From: an uncultured Lachnospiraceae bacterium
Lineage (GTDB): Bacteria > Bacillota > Clostridia > Lachnospirales > Lachnospiraceae
Direction: 5' to 3'
NCBI GenBank assembly: GCA_947564645.1
Contig: CANOCU010000001.1
Span: forward strand, 62,001-126,000
DNA: 64,000 nt
The position numbers and the translations under genes are program-made. Position 1 is the first letter of the stretch. Each line of letters opens with the position of its first letter. This document shows positions 55,480-63,518 of this stretch, one piece after another. The notes beneath the pieces were generated by a model. The model did not search any database. It worked only from the letters and a program-made list of their open reading frames with translations, and was not told where the DNA came from.

Positions 55480-58400
55480 TTATCGGAGCCTGAACAGACT
55501 GTCCACCACAAATTCCTGCCTGTAATATTGCAGCAGCAGGCTATTCACCGTATCATAATCATGCAGTGTCTTCCCGATCATAATGTCATTTAGCAGGGTA
55601 AAGCGGCTTTCGAAATCATCCTGCTCCTGATCATCTGCGGTTATGCTGTTGCTGCGGGTAGGCCGGGAACCGTTCTCTGACTCCTCCGTGATATAATACT
55701 GCAGCCTTTCCCCGAAAAACAGGATAAACTCCTTAACACAGATACCTGCAAACATATCCCGCATCTCTTCCCTGCAATACTCCTTCTCTGCACTCCCTTC
55801 ATCCTGGATCATATAGTGAATGACTGCCCGGCAGCCGGGCTTTACTCTGTATTCTATCAATGTCTTATCCTGATATTCATCCATTTGGGGAATATAGCCC
55901 TGATAGTCCTTATAAAGCGGCAGCACAATCCGCTCTGACAGCAGATCCCTCAGGAAAGCACAGCATGTCTGTCTGATCCTGTCATCCTGCTCATGTCTGT
56001 TCTCTGCGTAATACTGCAGAAAAGCCATCTTGCACACCCGGTGCATAAAAGCGTCCTTCTGATACAGCTGCATAACGCCCCGGAAAATGTAGGGATCCAC
56101 GATCTGTTCCTTGACGACATAATCATAACAGCACTGGGACAAAAACGCCATTCTCAGATTCTCGTTGCCCATTTCTTTGCTGTATGTCCTGAAGATCGCG
56201 ATCTTGTCTCCCACATGAGCGCCCGTATAAAGCATCTGCTCAAGCATACGCTCACACAATTCATAAGTATTCACACCGAAAGACTCCGCCGTCTGCCATA
56301 CATCCCGCATATCCTTGATACTTCCGGAGTAATAGCGGATCAGATAATCGAGTACATTCTCATCGTACTTTCCCTTTCTGACCACATAGCATAATACGCC
56401 TGTCATTACGGGATCTTCCTGCATCTGCTCCGCATCCAGCAATCTGCTGCACAGCTGCAGCAATACCTTGGCATCCATACCGTACGGCCCGAAATACTGT
56501 ACCCACTGCCATGCTTCCTCATACATTCCACGGACTACCATACAGCGGACCACTTCCTTACGGTCCTTCTTCAGAATATGCCACGGTTTTAAAGTAAGCA
56601 GGAAAGCATCCAGTTCCCGCATACGGTCTTTCGCATAATAGAACCGTACCAACATCATACGGATTTCCTGCTTCATGGATTCCGCTATCCTGTCAGACTG
56701 AGAAAGCAGCATAAAAAGATCTACATTATCCTCCTGCACCGCGAGCATCTTCTGATACTCGAAGCAGGTATATACCGCATACCAGAGATTATCCCGTACA
56801 AAAGGTGCGATCATAAGCGCCAGTCTGGCCGGACCACACAGCATTTCGTCCTGATACGCCACGCTTACCGTGTATCGGTTGCCCGTTCTGTCTCCTAACA
56901 GGATCCTGCACTCGGAATCATAGACCGGCAGCTGTGCCCTGCCGGAAATCACCGGATAGACACTCTCTTTGACCCCGTAAGGATACACGGCGATCACCTC
57001 CGTGATCCTGTCCGACTCCACCCTGACCTCTTTCATAAAGAGAAGGGTTACCAGCTGCGCTGCGCTCTCCTCGTCGATCATCGGCAGACTAATCACATTA
57101 CGATATAAATAGGCCAGATCCCTGTTGATCCTCCCGTACCGGATCTGCTCGGCAACAAATCTCTCGATCGCCGCCATGTAGTTTACATAAATCTCCGTAA
57201 TCTCCGCTCTGTGCTGATGCACATAAGCATACAGATACGCCGTGATCTCATAATCCAGATTACTCTGATATGCAAAATACATCAGTACAATCTTAGGCAG
57301 CGGCTCGCTGTAATCCAGAGGAGACGACATCATATAATATTCGTACAGACGTGTGATTCGAAGATTCTGCTCCACGCCGGCCTTATACCATTCAAAATAC
57401 TCATGTCCCTTGCAATTTCCCTTGATCAGCAGAGTGCAGATCGCGTGCAGGATGTCATTGCCCGGCCGCCTCGCATAACAGCCCTTTAAAATGCGCAGGA
57501 TACTTTGCGAATACGTCTTTTCTTTCTGTGCCAGATAGACGAACTGCAGGACGATCTCTTCCTTCATAAGATCGTTTCTGACGGCAAAGGAAAGAATCTG
57601 CTGTTCAAACAGATCCAGTTTCATGAGCATCGCCGGGTTCATGCACAGCAGATGCCAGGCCTCTATGTAAATAACCGGAGACGTACAATGATATCTCGAC
57701 TGCTCTTCCAGCAGTTCCCATTTCCTGACAGGACTCTTAAGATAATCATCCGACAGATACATGAGCAGCCAGGCGATCCTCCAGTTTCCCCTGTTACGGA
57801 CATAGATATCGGCGACCGCCTCCGCAACCTCATCCACATAACTGTCTTCCCTGCTGTACAGAGTTGTCAGATACAGATAATAACACCACAGCTCCGGACA
57901 GGCTTCTCTCTGCTCATACACACGTTCCTCGTATTTCTCGATCATCCACTTGGCTTCGTTATACCGCTCTTCCGTGAGCATGATCTGTGCCTGGAACAGC
58001 TTCAGCGCCACATCCTTATCATCAAGCTCGAGCAGCCTGTTCAACAGCCTGTTAGTCTCTGTCATCCATGTCCTGGTACTGATCCTCTTAAGACGGAAGG
58101 TCTGATAATACTCCATCAATTCCACCGTCAGCGCCTTTTTCTCCCTGTGTCGTTCGAAAGTCCTCCTGCCTGTCACCTGCCGTATCACTGTGACAGGGAT
58201 CGTGATCACCCGATTGTCAAGGATCAGCTTGATGGATCCGTAATTATTTCCGCCATGCAATTTTTCATGGTTTACATAATAGTACAATCTATAAATATTC
58301 CCCAGAAAAGAGGAATCCGTCACGTCATCTTCCTCCACGGACAGAAATTCTCCTTCCGTCTCGACCCGGAAGTGCGCATATCCCCAGCCATTCCGATTCA

Positions 58401-59064
58401 CCACCAGCGTATAACGCATCTCCTCTGGCGGATTCTCCAGTCTGATCTCCGTTTCCTCCGGAATATATTCCACCGGCCTTTTCTTATTGATCTCCAACAG
58501 AAATTCTTCTACGTTATGTTCGTTCCCCCGAACCGCACTAAGCCCCAGATATGAGGCATAATACTGACGGTCGTTGGATTTGAATACCCCGGCAAATTCC
58601 TCCGAATAGAACAGACGGACCGCCTCTTCCCAGTTGCTTTTGGCCAGATTGGTAAAATGAAACAAATTCTTGATATTACCCAGACTGGAGACGATCGTCT
58701 CTGCCATGATCACGACCGTAAAGAGAATATAATATTCCCCCTGATTGGAAATGATATGAAACGCACCCTTGATCTCTTCCCCCGGCTCCGCCCCATGAGC
58801 ATCAAAACGATAAAAAATCTCATCCTGCGCGCCGCTGAATTTGCGGCTTACACATTCCATTCTCAGATCAGAAGATATCACATGCCCTTCCGTCACCTTC
58901 CCTGCCGGACCATAAACCGTAAAGCTGCCTTCCGCCACCGTATCCGCGTGTACTTCCAGCGAAAGCCTCTGACAGGAAAAATCTAATGAGCCGTTCTCAT
59001 GATTAAATTTGCCGTTTAAGATTTCTTCTATGACCTGCCGCACGTTTCTTATCTGCCTTTCCAT
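55480..59064 (-). CDS. Giant DUF5717-like protein: beta-sandwich head and long helical solenoid (cluster gene 1)
   Basis: A 1194-aa protein without signal peptide or clear membrane helix. Residues 1-315 look like two or three beta-sandwich modules (LEVHADTVAEGSFTVYG, YTLVVNRNGWGYAHFRVE, IKLILDNRVITIPVTVI). The rest is helical and repetitive (RLLELDDKDVALKLFQAQIMLTEERYNEAKWMI and similar), fitting a TPR-like solenoid, then a mixed C-terminal region near 950-1194. It resembles DUF5717 proteins of Lachnospiraceae, whose role is unknown. The ATG at 59064 is favoured because a consensus promoter overlaps the region just upstream. It heads the four-gene cluster. Confidence 0.8.
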   Translation of the reverse strand: MERQIRNVRQVIEEILNGKFNHENGSLDFSCQRLSLEVHADTVAEGSFTVYGPAGKVTEGHVISSDLRMECVSRKFSGAQDEIFYRFDAHGAEPGEEIKGAFHIISNQGEYYILFTVVIMAETIVSSLGNIKNLFHFTNLAKSNWEEAVRLFYSEEFAGVFKSNDRQYYASYLGLSAVRGNEHNVEEFLLEINKKRPVEYIPEETEIRLENPPEEMRYTLVVNRNGWGYAHFRVETEGEFLSVEEDDVTDSSFLGNIYRLYYYVNHEKLHGGNNYGSIKLILDNRVITIPVTVIRQVTGRRTFERHREKKALTVELMEYYQTFRLKRISTRTWMTETNRLLNRLLELDDKDVALKLFQAQIMLTEERYNEAKWMIEKYEERVYEQREACPELWCYYLYLTTLYSREDSYVDEVAEAVADIYVRNRGNWRIAWLLMYLSDDYLKSPVRKWELLEEQSRYHCTSPVIYIEAWHLLCMNPAMLMKLDLFEQQILSFAVRNDLMKEEIVLQFVYLAQKEKTYSQSILRILKGCYARRPGNDILHAICTLLIKGNCKGHEYFEWYKAGVEQNLRITRLYEYYMMSSPLDYSEPLPKIVLMYFAYQSNLDYEITAYLYAYVHQHRAEITEIYVNYMAAIERFVAEQIRYGRINRDLAYLYRNVISLPMIDEESAAQLVTLLFMKEVRVESDRITEVIAVYPYGVKESVYPVISGRAQLPVYDSECRILLGDRTGNRYTVSVAYQDEMLCGPARLALMIAPFVRDNLWYAVYTCFEYQKMLAVQEDNVDLFMLLSQSDRIAESMKQEIRMMLVRFYYAKDRMRELDAFLLTLKPWHILKKDRKEVVRCMVVRGMYEEAWQWVQYFGPYGMDAKVLLQLCSRLLDAEQMQEDPVMTGVLCYVVRKGKYDENVLDYLIRYYSGSIKDMRDVWQTAESFGVNTYELCERMLEQMLYTGAHVGDKIAIFRTYSKEMGNENLRMAFLSQCCYDYVVKEQIVDPYIFRGVMQLYQKDAFMHRVCKMAFLQYYAENRHEQDDRIRQTCCAFLRDLLSERIVLPLYKDYQGYIPQMDEYQDKTLIEYRVKPGCRAVIHYMIQDEGSAEKEYCREEMRDMFAGICVKEFILFFGERLQYYITEESENGSRPTRSNSITADDQEQDDFESRFTLLNDIMIGKTLHDYDTVNSLLLQYYRQEFVVDSLFRLR

Positions 59065-59076
59065 ATAATTACTTAA

Positions 59077-59106
59077 ATTATACCATTGATAATACCGCCT
59101 GTGCAA
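59077..59106 (-). promoter_or_regulatory. Predicted promoter of the four-gene cluster, very close to the start codon
   Basis: On the minus strand TTGCAC (59101-59106) and TATAAT (59077-59082) are 18 bp apart. The -10 ends only 12 bp before the ATG at 59064, so the transcript would have a leader of about 5-7 nt and no room for a ribosome binding site. Confidence 0.6.
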
Positions 59107-59175
59107 CACGAAATCCGGGAACTATTCTCTCCACGCCACATATCATAGTTAAGAAGAAACGATTAGAGGTATTTT

Positions 59176-60441
59176 ATGGAAAAGCCCGTTTTAAGAAGCG
59201 CACAGATTGATAACATTGATCAAGGGCAGCTGCAGATCAATGTCACTGCCAACGTAGGCATGATCCCGATCCAGAATGCAAGCATTACGATTTCCTATAC
59301 CGGAGAACCGGACAGCACACTGGAGACCCTGACCACCGATTCCTCAGGACAGACGGAATCGGTAACGCTCAATGCACCTCCTCTCGAATACAGCCTCACG
59401 CCAAATTCCCCCATGCCTTATTCGGAATATACCCTGACAGTCACCGCGCCGGGATATGAACCTGTTACCGTCTCCGGTGTCGAAGTTCTGCCGGAGGTTA
59501 CCGCTATGCAGAATATTGAGATGGTGCCCACCGAGACATCACAGGAAGAGTCCGAGACGATCGTGATACCGGATCATACGCTTTATGGAGACTATCCGCC
59601 CAAGATTCCGGAAGATGAGATCAAACCTATGGATGAATCCGGCGAGATCGTCCTTAGCCGTGTCGTGATCCCGGAGTATATTATCGTACATGACGGCGTG
59701 CCTTCTGATTCTACTGCAGGCAATTACTATGTTCGCTATCGGGATTATATCAAGAATGTAGTTTCCTCGGAGATCTATGCTACCTGGCCGGAAAATGCCA
59801 TCTATGCCAATACACTGGCGATCATGTCATTTACGTTGAACCGGGTATATACGGAATGGTATCGGAGTAAAGGATACAATTTTACCATCACCTCCTCCAC
59901 CGCCTACGATCAAAAATGGATCTATGGAAGAAATGTCTATGCAAATGTTGACAGACTGGTAGACTCCATCTTCGCCAACTATCTCTCCCGTCCCGGTGTG
60001 AGACAGCCGATCTTCACCTCCTACTGTGACGGTAAGAATGTAACCTGCAACGGCTTAAGCCAATGGGGCTCCAAATACCTGGGAGACGAAGGCTACACCC
60101 CTATTGAGATCATACGTTATTACTATGGCAGCGACATGTATATCAACACTGCCGTAGCCGTATCCGGCGTACCTTCCTCCTGGCCCGGCTATAACTTAAG
60201 TGTCGGAGCTTCCGGCGGCAAAGTACTGCAGATCCAACAACAGCTCAACCGGATCGCCCAGAACTATCCCGCCATCCCGAAGATCACGGCAGACGGTATC
60301 TACGGTCCCCGCACCGCTGACGCCGTACGCGTATTCCAACGCGTGTTCAATCTGCCCCAGTCGGGTATCGTAGACTATCCTACCTGGTATAAGATCTCCG
60401 AGGTCTACGTGGGCGTGAGCCGGATCGCGGAGCCGGGATAA
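59176..60441 (+). CDS. SpoIID/LytB-like protein with C-terminal peptidoglycan-binding domain
   Basis: A 421-aa protein in three parts. Residues 10-120 are an immunoglobulin-like or carboxypeptidase-regulatory-like beta domain (IQNASITISYTGEPD). Residues 165-320 match the SpoIID/amidase-enhancer region: YIKNVVSSEIYATWPENAIYAN, TSSTAYDQKW, YCDGKNVTCNGLSQWGSKYL and EIIRYYYG. Residues 335-410 are a PG_binding_1 domain (VLQIQQQLNRI, ITADGIYGPRTADAVRVFQ). No signal peptide is visible, which is odd for a wall-acting protein. GAGG 7 nt before the ATG. It diverges from the DUF5717-like gene across 111 bp. Confidence 0.85.
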   Translation: MEKPVLRSAQIDNIDQGQLQINVTANVGMIPIQNASITISYTGEPDSTLETLTTDSSGQTESVTLNAPPLEYSLTPNSPMPYSEYTLTVTAPGYEPVTVSGVEVLPEVTAMQNIEMVPTETSQEESETIVIPDHTLYGDYPPKIPEDEIKPMDESGEIVLSRVVIPEYIIVHDGVPSDSTAGNYYVRYRDYIKNVVSSEIYATWPENAIYANTLAIMSFTLNRVYTEWYRSKGYNFTITSSTAYDQKWIYGRNVYANVDRLVDSIFANYLSRPGVRQPIFTSYCDGKNVTCNGLSQWGSKYLGDEGYTPIEIIRYYYGSDMYINTAVAVSGVPSSWPGYNLSVGASGGKVLQIQQQLNRIAQNYPAIPKITADGIYGPRTADAVRVFQRVFNLPQSGIVDYPTWYKISEVYVGVSRIAEPG

Positions 60442-60443
60442 GA

Positions 60444-60478
60444 TATAGTAAACAAAATTTCTAATGTCGTTAACTATA
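60444..60478. repeat. Dispersed 35-bp palindrome, copy 3
   Basis: TATAGTAAACA (60444-60454), a 13-bp spacer and CGTTAACTATA (60468-60478); the arms pair with two mismatches. It begins 3 bp after the stop of the SpoIID-like gene and ends 4 bp before the -35 of the riboswitch promoter. Confidence 0.75.
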
Positions 60479-60482
60479 ATAC

Positions 60483-60511
60483 TTGACACAGAACTCACAC
60501 CGTACTATTCT
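60483..60511 (+). promoter_or_regulatory. Predicted promoter of the FMN riboswitch/ribU locus
   Basis: TTGACA (60483-60488, perfect -35) and TATTCT (60506-60511) are 17 bp apart; transcription would begin near 60518, about 20 nt before the aptamer. Confidence 0.7.
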
Positions 60512-60538
60512 GTTCTTGACAACCAAATAGCGTTAATG

Positions 60539-60720
60539 TCTTCAGGGCAGGGTGAAATTCCCGATCGGCGGTCACAGTCCGCGGGCGCTTCGGCGCGGGG
60601 TCCGGTGAAATTGTTCTGCTCTGTTGACAGTTTAACACTCCTGAAAATCCGACACCCGGAAGCATTGCCTGCTTTTGGGTGTTAATTTTTTCAGGAGTGT
60701 GAATCACTCCGGAACGGAGG
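60539..60720 (+). promoter_or_regulatory. FMN riboswitch (RFN element) with expression platform
   Basis: The 5' half is canonical: AGGGCAGGGTGAAATTCCC, ATCGGCGGT and AGTCCGCG, with a GGCGC-TTCG-GCGC hairpin, then CCGGTGAAATT. P1 is TTCAGG (60541-60546) with CCTGAA (60640-60645). The 3' aptamer strand is divergent: after TTGACAGT the usual AGTC-TGGATG block is missing. The platform is rich: ACACTCCTGAAAA (60635-60647) can instead pair with its complement at 60688-60700; ACACCC/GGGTGT plus an inner stem (about 60652-60690) with a T-run forms a terminator; CTCCG/CGGAG (60707-60719) can hide the ribosome binding site. Confidence 0.85.
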
Positions 60721-60724
60721 AGAA

Positions 60725-60935
60725 ATGAACAATAAAACCAAGAAACTCGCAACAACAGGAATGCTCTGTACCCTCGCTTTCATCGTGGCAGCCGTCTTTA
60801 GGATCCCGGCCTCTGTCGGCCTTTTTACCTTTTAATCTGATTAAAGGCAGCCTGAATGCCGCCGGAACAATACTGTCCTTAGGTGCTATAATACTGTGCA
60901 TTTTATTTATACTCTACCTTAATAGAAGAGTTTGA
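60725..60935 (+). pseudogene. ribU: ribU-like riboflavin ECF transporter S-component, internally deleted
   Basis: A good ribosome binding site (GGAGG at 60716-60720) precedes an ATG that opens MNNKTKKLATTGMLCTLAF, the usual start of RibU-type S-components. After 36 codons the frame ends at a stop (60833-60835). In the +1 frame, from about 60822, the text FLPFNLIKGSLNAAG resumes what looks like the C-terminal end of the same family and runs to a stop at 60935. About 120 central codons are missing compared with a full protein of roughly 190 residues. The FMN riboswitch upstream fits riboflavin uptake. The gene cannot make a functional transporter. Confidence 0.75.
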
Positions 60936-60965
60936 TCATAGAAAATGTAATTACCCAAAGGACAA

Positions 60966-60993
60966 GAAAAGTGCGCCTGGCGGCGCACTTTTC
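60966..60993. terminator. Bidirectional terminator between ribU remnant and htpG
   Basis: GAAAAGTGCGCC, loop TGGC and GGCGCACTTTTC form a 12-bp perfect stem with A and T tracts on the two sides, suitable for stopping transcripts from both convergent genes. Confidence 0.88.
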
Positions 60994-61009
60994 TTACCAT
61001 TCTATTATT

Positions 61010-63256
61010 CTATTTCGTTAACAGCATCATGATCTCATTGCTTCTGGCAACGAACTTCGTCATCGCCTCCGGCTCAAGCGGCGCCTGCTGCAGCAGCGCC
61101 AGATCGTAGAGCTGTTCGCAGATCATCTTCACGTTCTCGCCGTCCTGATGCTCTAATACATACTGTACAAGCGGATGGTTGGCGTTCAGGATCAGTGTCT
61201 CACCCTCCTTGCCAAAGCCCATGCCCATATCCATCCCCTGCATGGAGTACATCTTCATCATATCCTGCATCCTGCGGGACTCCTCCGACAGTGTGATCAT
61301 GGAAGAAATCTTCTTGTTCTTCAGCTTCTCGATCTTCACCTTGATGGCATCCTTCTTGAGCACCTTCTTCATCAGCCCTGCAACTTCTTCTGCCTGCTTC
61401 TCCATCTGCTTCTCAGCCTTCTTGGAGGTCTTGGCTTTGAACACGTCCGTCAGGTCCGCATCGATCCTCTGGAACTTGATGCCTTCATTCTTCATCTCCA
61501 GCTGGGAGACGAAAGGCTGGTCGATATTGTGCGTCAGGATCACGGCATCCATCTTGGCAGCCTTGAACATATTGATATACTGACTCTGCTGTTTCTCATC
61601 CGTCACGTAGTAGATGACTTTCTCTTTCTTCTCCTCTTCGGCTTCCTCTAAGTCCTCCTCGTCCTCATCCTCGACGACTTCGGCCTCCACTTTCTCGCCG
61701 TTCTCGTCCACCGCACCGGACTCTGCTGTCTCTGTCTGTCCGTCCGTCGTCTCGCTGTCGGCTTCCGCCTTCCCGCCGTTCTCATCGATCCCGGCTTCCA
61801 CCTTCTCACCGCTCTCAACGATCCCGGCTTCCGCTTTCTCACCGCTCTCATCCACGATCTCGGCTTCCACTTTCTCACCGTTCTCGTCTACGGCGCTCTC
61901 GCCGTCCTTCACCTCGTCCGGATCAACCTTGTTGACTTCCAGGCACTCTGGCAGTGTCAGATAGACACCCTCCAGGTTCTTAAAGAGGATATAATCCGTC
62001 ATCTTCTCGCAGAACTTATCGTCCTTTAAGCAGCCGAACTTGATGAACGGGCTGATGTCATCCCAGTATTTCTCGTACTCTTCCTTCTCTGTCTTGCACA
62101 TGCCGGACAGCTTGTCTGCCACCTTCTTGGTGATGTACTCGCTGATCTTCTTCACGAAACCGTCGTTCTGCAGCGCGCTTCTGGACACGTTCAGCGGCAG
62201 ATCCGGGCAGTCGATCACACCTTTTAACAAAAGAAGGAACTCGGGAATGACTTCCTTGATATTGTCCGCGATAAATACCTGGTTATTATACAGCTTGATG
62301 GTTCCCTCGATGGATTCATACTCCATGTTGATCTTCGGGAAATACAGGATACCCTTCATATTAAAAGGATAATCCATATTCAGGTGGATCCAGAACAGCG
62401 GCTCCTTGTAATCCTGGAATACCTTGCGGTAAAACTCCAGATACTCCTCCTTCGTGCACTCATTAGGGTGCTTCGTCCAGAGAGGATGGGTCTCATTCAA
62501 AAGCTCGGGACGCTTCTTTATCTTGAACTTCTGCTCGTCCTCCTCCTTCTCCTTCTTGATCTCCTCCACGACCTCATCCGTGTCCAGCTTCTCGTCTGCC
62601 GTAACCGTCTGTGTCTCCGTGGTGTTGGCCTTGGAGAGATAGATCTCCGTTGGCATGAAGGAACAGTATTTCTTGATGACCTCTCTCGCCTTATACTCAT
62701 TGCAGAACTCCAGGCAGTCCTCATTGATCAGCAGCGTGATCTCGGTACCGACCTCGGTTCTCGTGCCTTCCTCCATATCGAATTCCGTGCCGCCGTCGCA
62801 CTCCCAATGTACCGGGCTGGCGCCTTCCTGCCAGGACAGAGAGTCGATATGCACCTCATCCGCCACCATAAACGCCGAATAGAATCCCAGACCGAAATGT
62901 CCGATGATCTGATCCTCATTGGCCTTATCCTTATACTTCTCGATGAAATCCGTCGCGCCGGAAAAAGCGATCTGGTTGATATACTCCTCCACCTCGTCCG
63001 CCGTCATACCGATACCGTTATCAATAAACTTAAGCGTCTTCTCCTCCGGATTCACGATCACCTGGATCTGCGGCTTATAACCGTCCGGCAGGGCATATTC
63101 CCCCATCATATCCAGTTTCTTCAACTTCGTGATCGCATCACAGCCGTTGGAGATCAGTTCCCGGAAGAAGATATCATGGTCGGAATACAACCATTTCTTG
63201 ATGATCGGGAAAATATTGTCGCTGTTAATTGATAAATTACCATGCTTTGCTGCCAT
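61010..63256 (-). CDS. htpG: Molecular chaperone HtpG (bacterial HSP90) with a long acidic insert
   Basis: A 748-aa ATP-dependent chaperone, about 120 residues longer than the usual 620-630. The N-terminal GHKL ATPase has FFRELISNGCDAITKL, FIDNGIGMTADEV and GHFGLGFYSAF; the middle domain has WIHLNMDYPFN and LPLNVSRSALQND. Two extra segments stand out: a charged stretch near 225-265 and an acidic repeat insert near 445-545 built on DENGEKVEAE-like units. The start at 63256 is chosen because the promoter lies downstream of a longer in-frame Met at 63346; AAAGGA precedes the ATG. A CIRCE element indicates HrcA control. Confidence 0.93.
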   Translation of the reverse strand: MAAKHGNLSINSDNIFPIIKKWLYSDHDIFFRELISNGCDAITKLKKLDMMGEYALPDGYKPQIQVIVNPEEKTLKFIDNGIGMTADEVEEYINQIAFSGATDFIEKYKDKANEDQIIGHFGLGFYSAFMVADEVHIDSLSWQEGASPVHWECDGGTEFDMEEGTRTEVGTEITLLINEDCLEFCNEYKAREVIKKYCSFMPTEIYLSKANTTETQTVTADEKLDTDEVVEEIKKEKEEDEQKFKIKKRPELLNETHPLWTKHPNECTKEEYLEFYRKVFQDYKEPLFWIHLNMDYPFNMKGILYFPKINMEYESIEGTIKLYNNQVFIADNIKEVIPEFLLLLKGVIDCPDLPLNVSRSALQNDGFVKKISEYITKKVADKLSGMCKTEKEEYEKYWDDISPFIKFGCLKDDKFCEKMTDYILFKNLEGVYLTLPECLEVNKVDPDEVKDGESAVDENGEKVEAEIVDESGEKAEAGIVESGEKVEAGIDENGGKAEADSETTDGQTETAESGAVDENGEKVEAEVVEDEDEEDLEEAEEEKKEKVIYYVTDEKQQSQYINMFKAAKMDAVILTHNIDQPFVSQLEMKNEGIKFQRIDADLTDVFKAKTSKKAEKQMEKQAEEVAGLMKKVLKKDAIKVKIEKLKNKKISSMITLSEESRRMQDMMKMYSMQGMDMGMGFGKEGETLILNANHPLVQYVLEHQDGENVKMICEQLYDLALLQQAPLEPEAMTKFVARSNEIMMLLTK

Positions 63257-63324
63257 TTTCTCACGTTCCTTTCTGATCCTGTTAAATTTCAATTTCACAT
63301 AGATTCTTTCCTTGTCTGCTAGAT

Positions 63325-63353
63325 AGTTTAATACGCTCTTACGCATAAGTCAA
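63325..63353 (-). promoter_or_regulatory. Predicted promoter of htpG
   Basis: On the minus strand TTGACT (63348-63353) and TAAACT (63325-63330) are 17 bp apart. Transcription would start near 63318, giving a leader of about 60 nt. Confidence 0.75.
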
Positions 63354-63361
63354 GAAAAATA

Positions 63362-63388
63362 TTAGCACTCACCGTTAATGAGTGCTAA
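63362..63388. promoter_or_regulatory. CIRCE operator (HrcA binding site)
   Basis: TTAGCACTC, a 9-bp spacer and GAGTGCTAA form the perfect 9-9-9 CIRCE inverted repeat bound by the heat-shock repressor HrcA. It lies 8 bp upstream of the htpG -35 and about 130 bp before the divergent toxin-antitoxin genes. Confidence 0.95.
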
Positions 63389-63518
63389 TATTTTTCTAAA
63401 ATATCTGTAAACTTCCCGTAAACAGCGCATATAACCGTATGATCTGTTTGTTTTGCACCTTGCACACCAATAAAATATGCTGTATGATTGATGAAAAACA
63501 GCAAAAGGGGGGGCAACG

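Noticed and set aside
61650-61910. CRISPR-like periodicity in the htpG region
   Set aside because: The repeats are codons of an acidic protein repeat within an open frame and lack unique spacers of constant length.
63257-63346. Longer htpG reading beginning at an ATG at 63346
   Set aside because: That ATG lies between the -35 and -10 of a good promoter, and HSP90 homologues begin at the shorter start.
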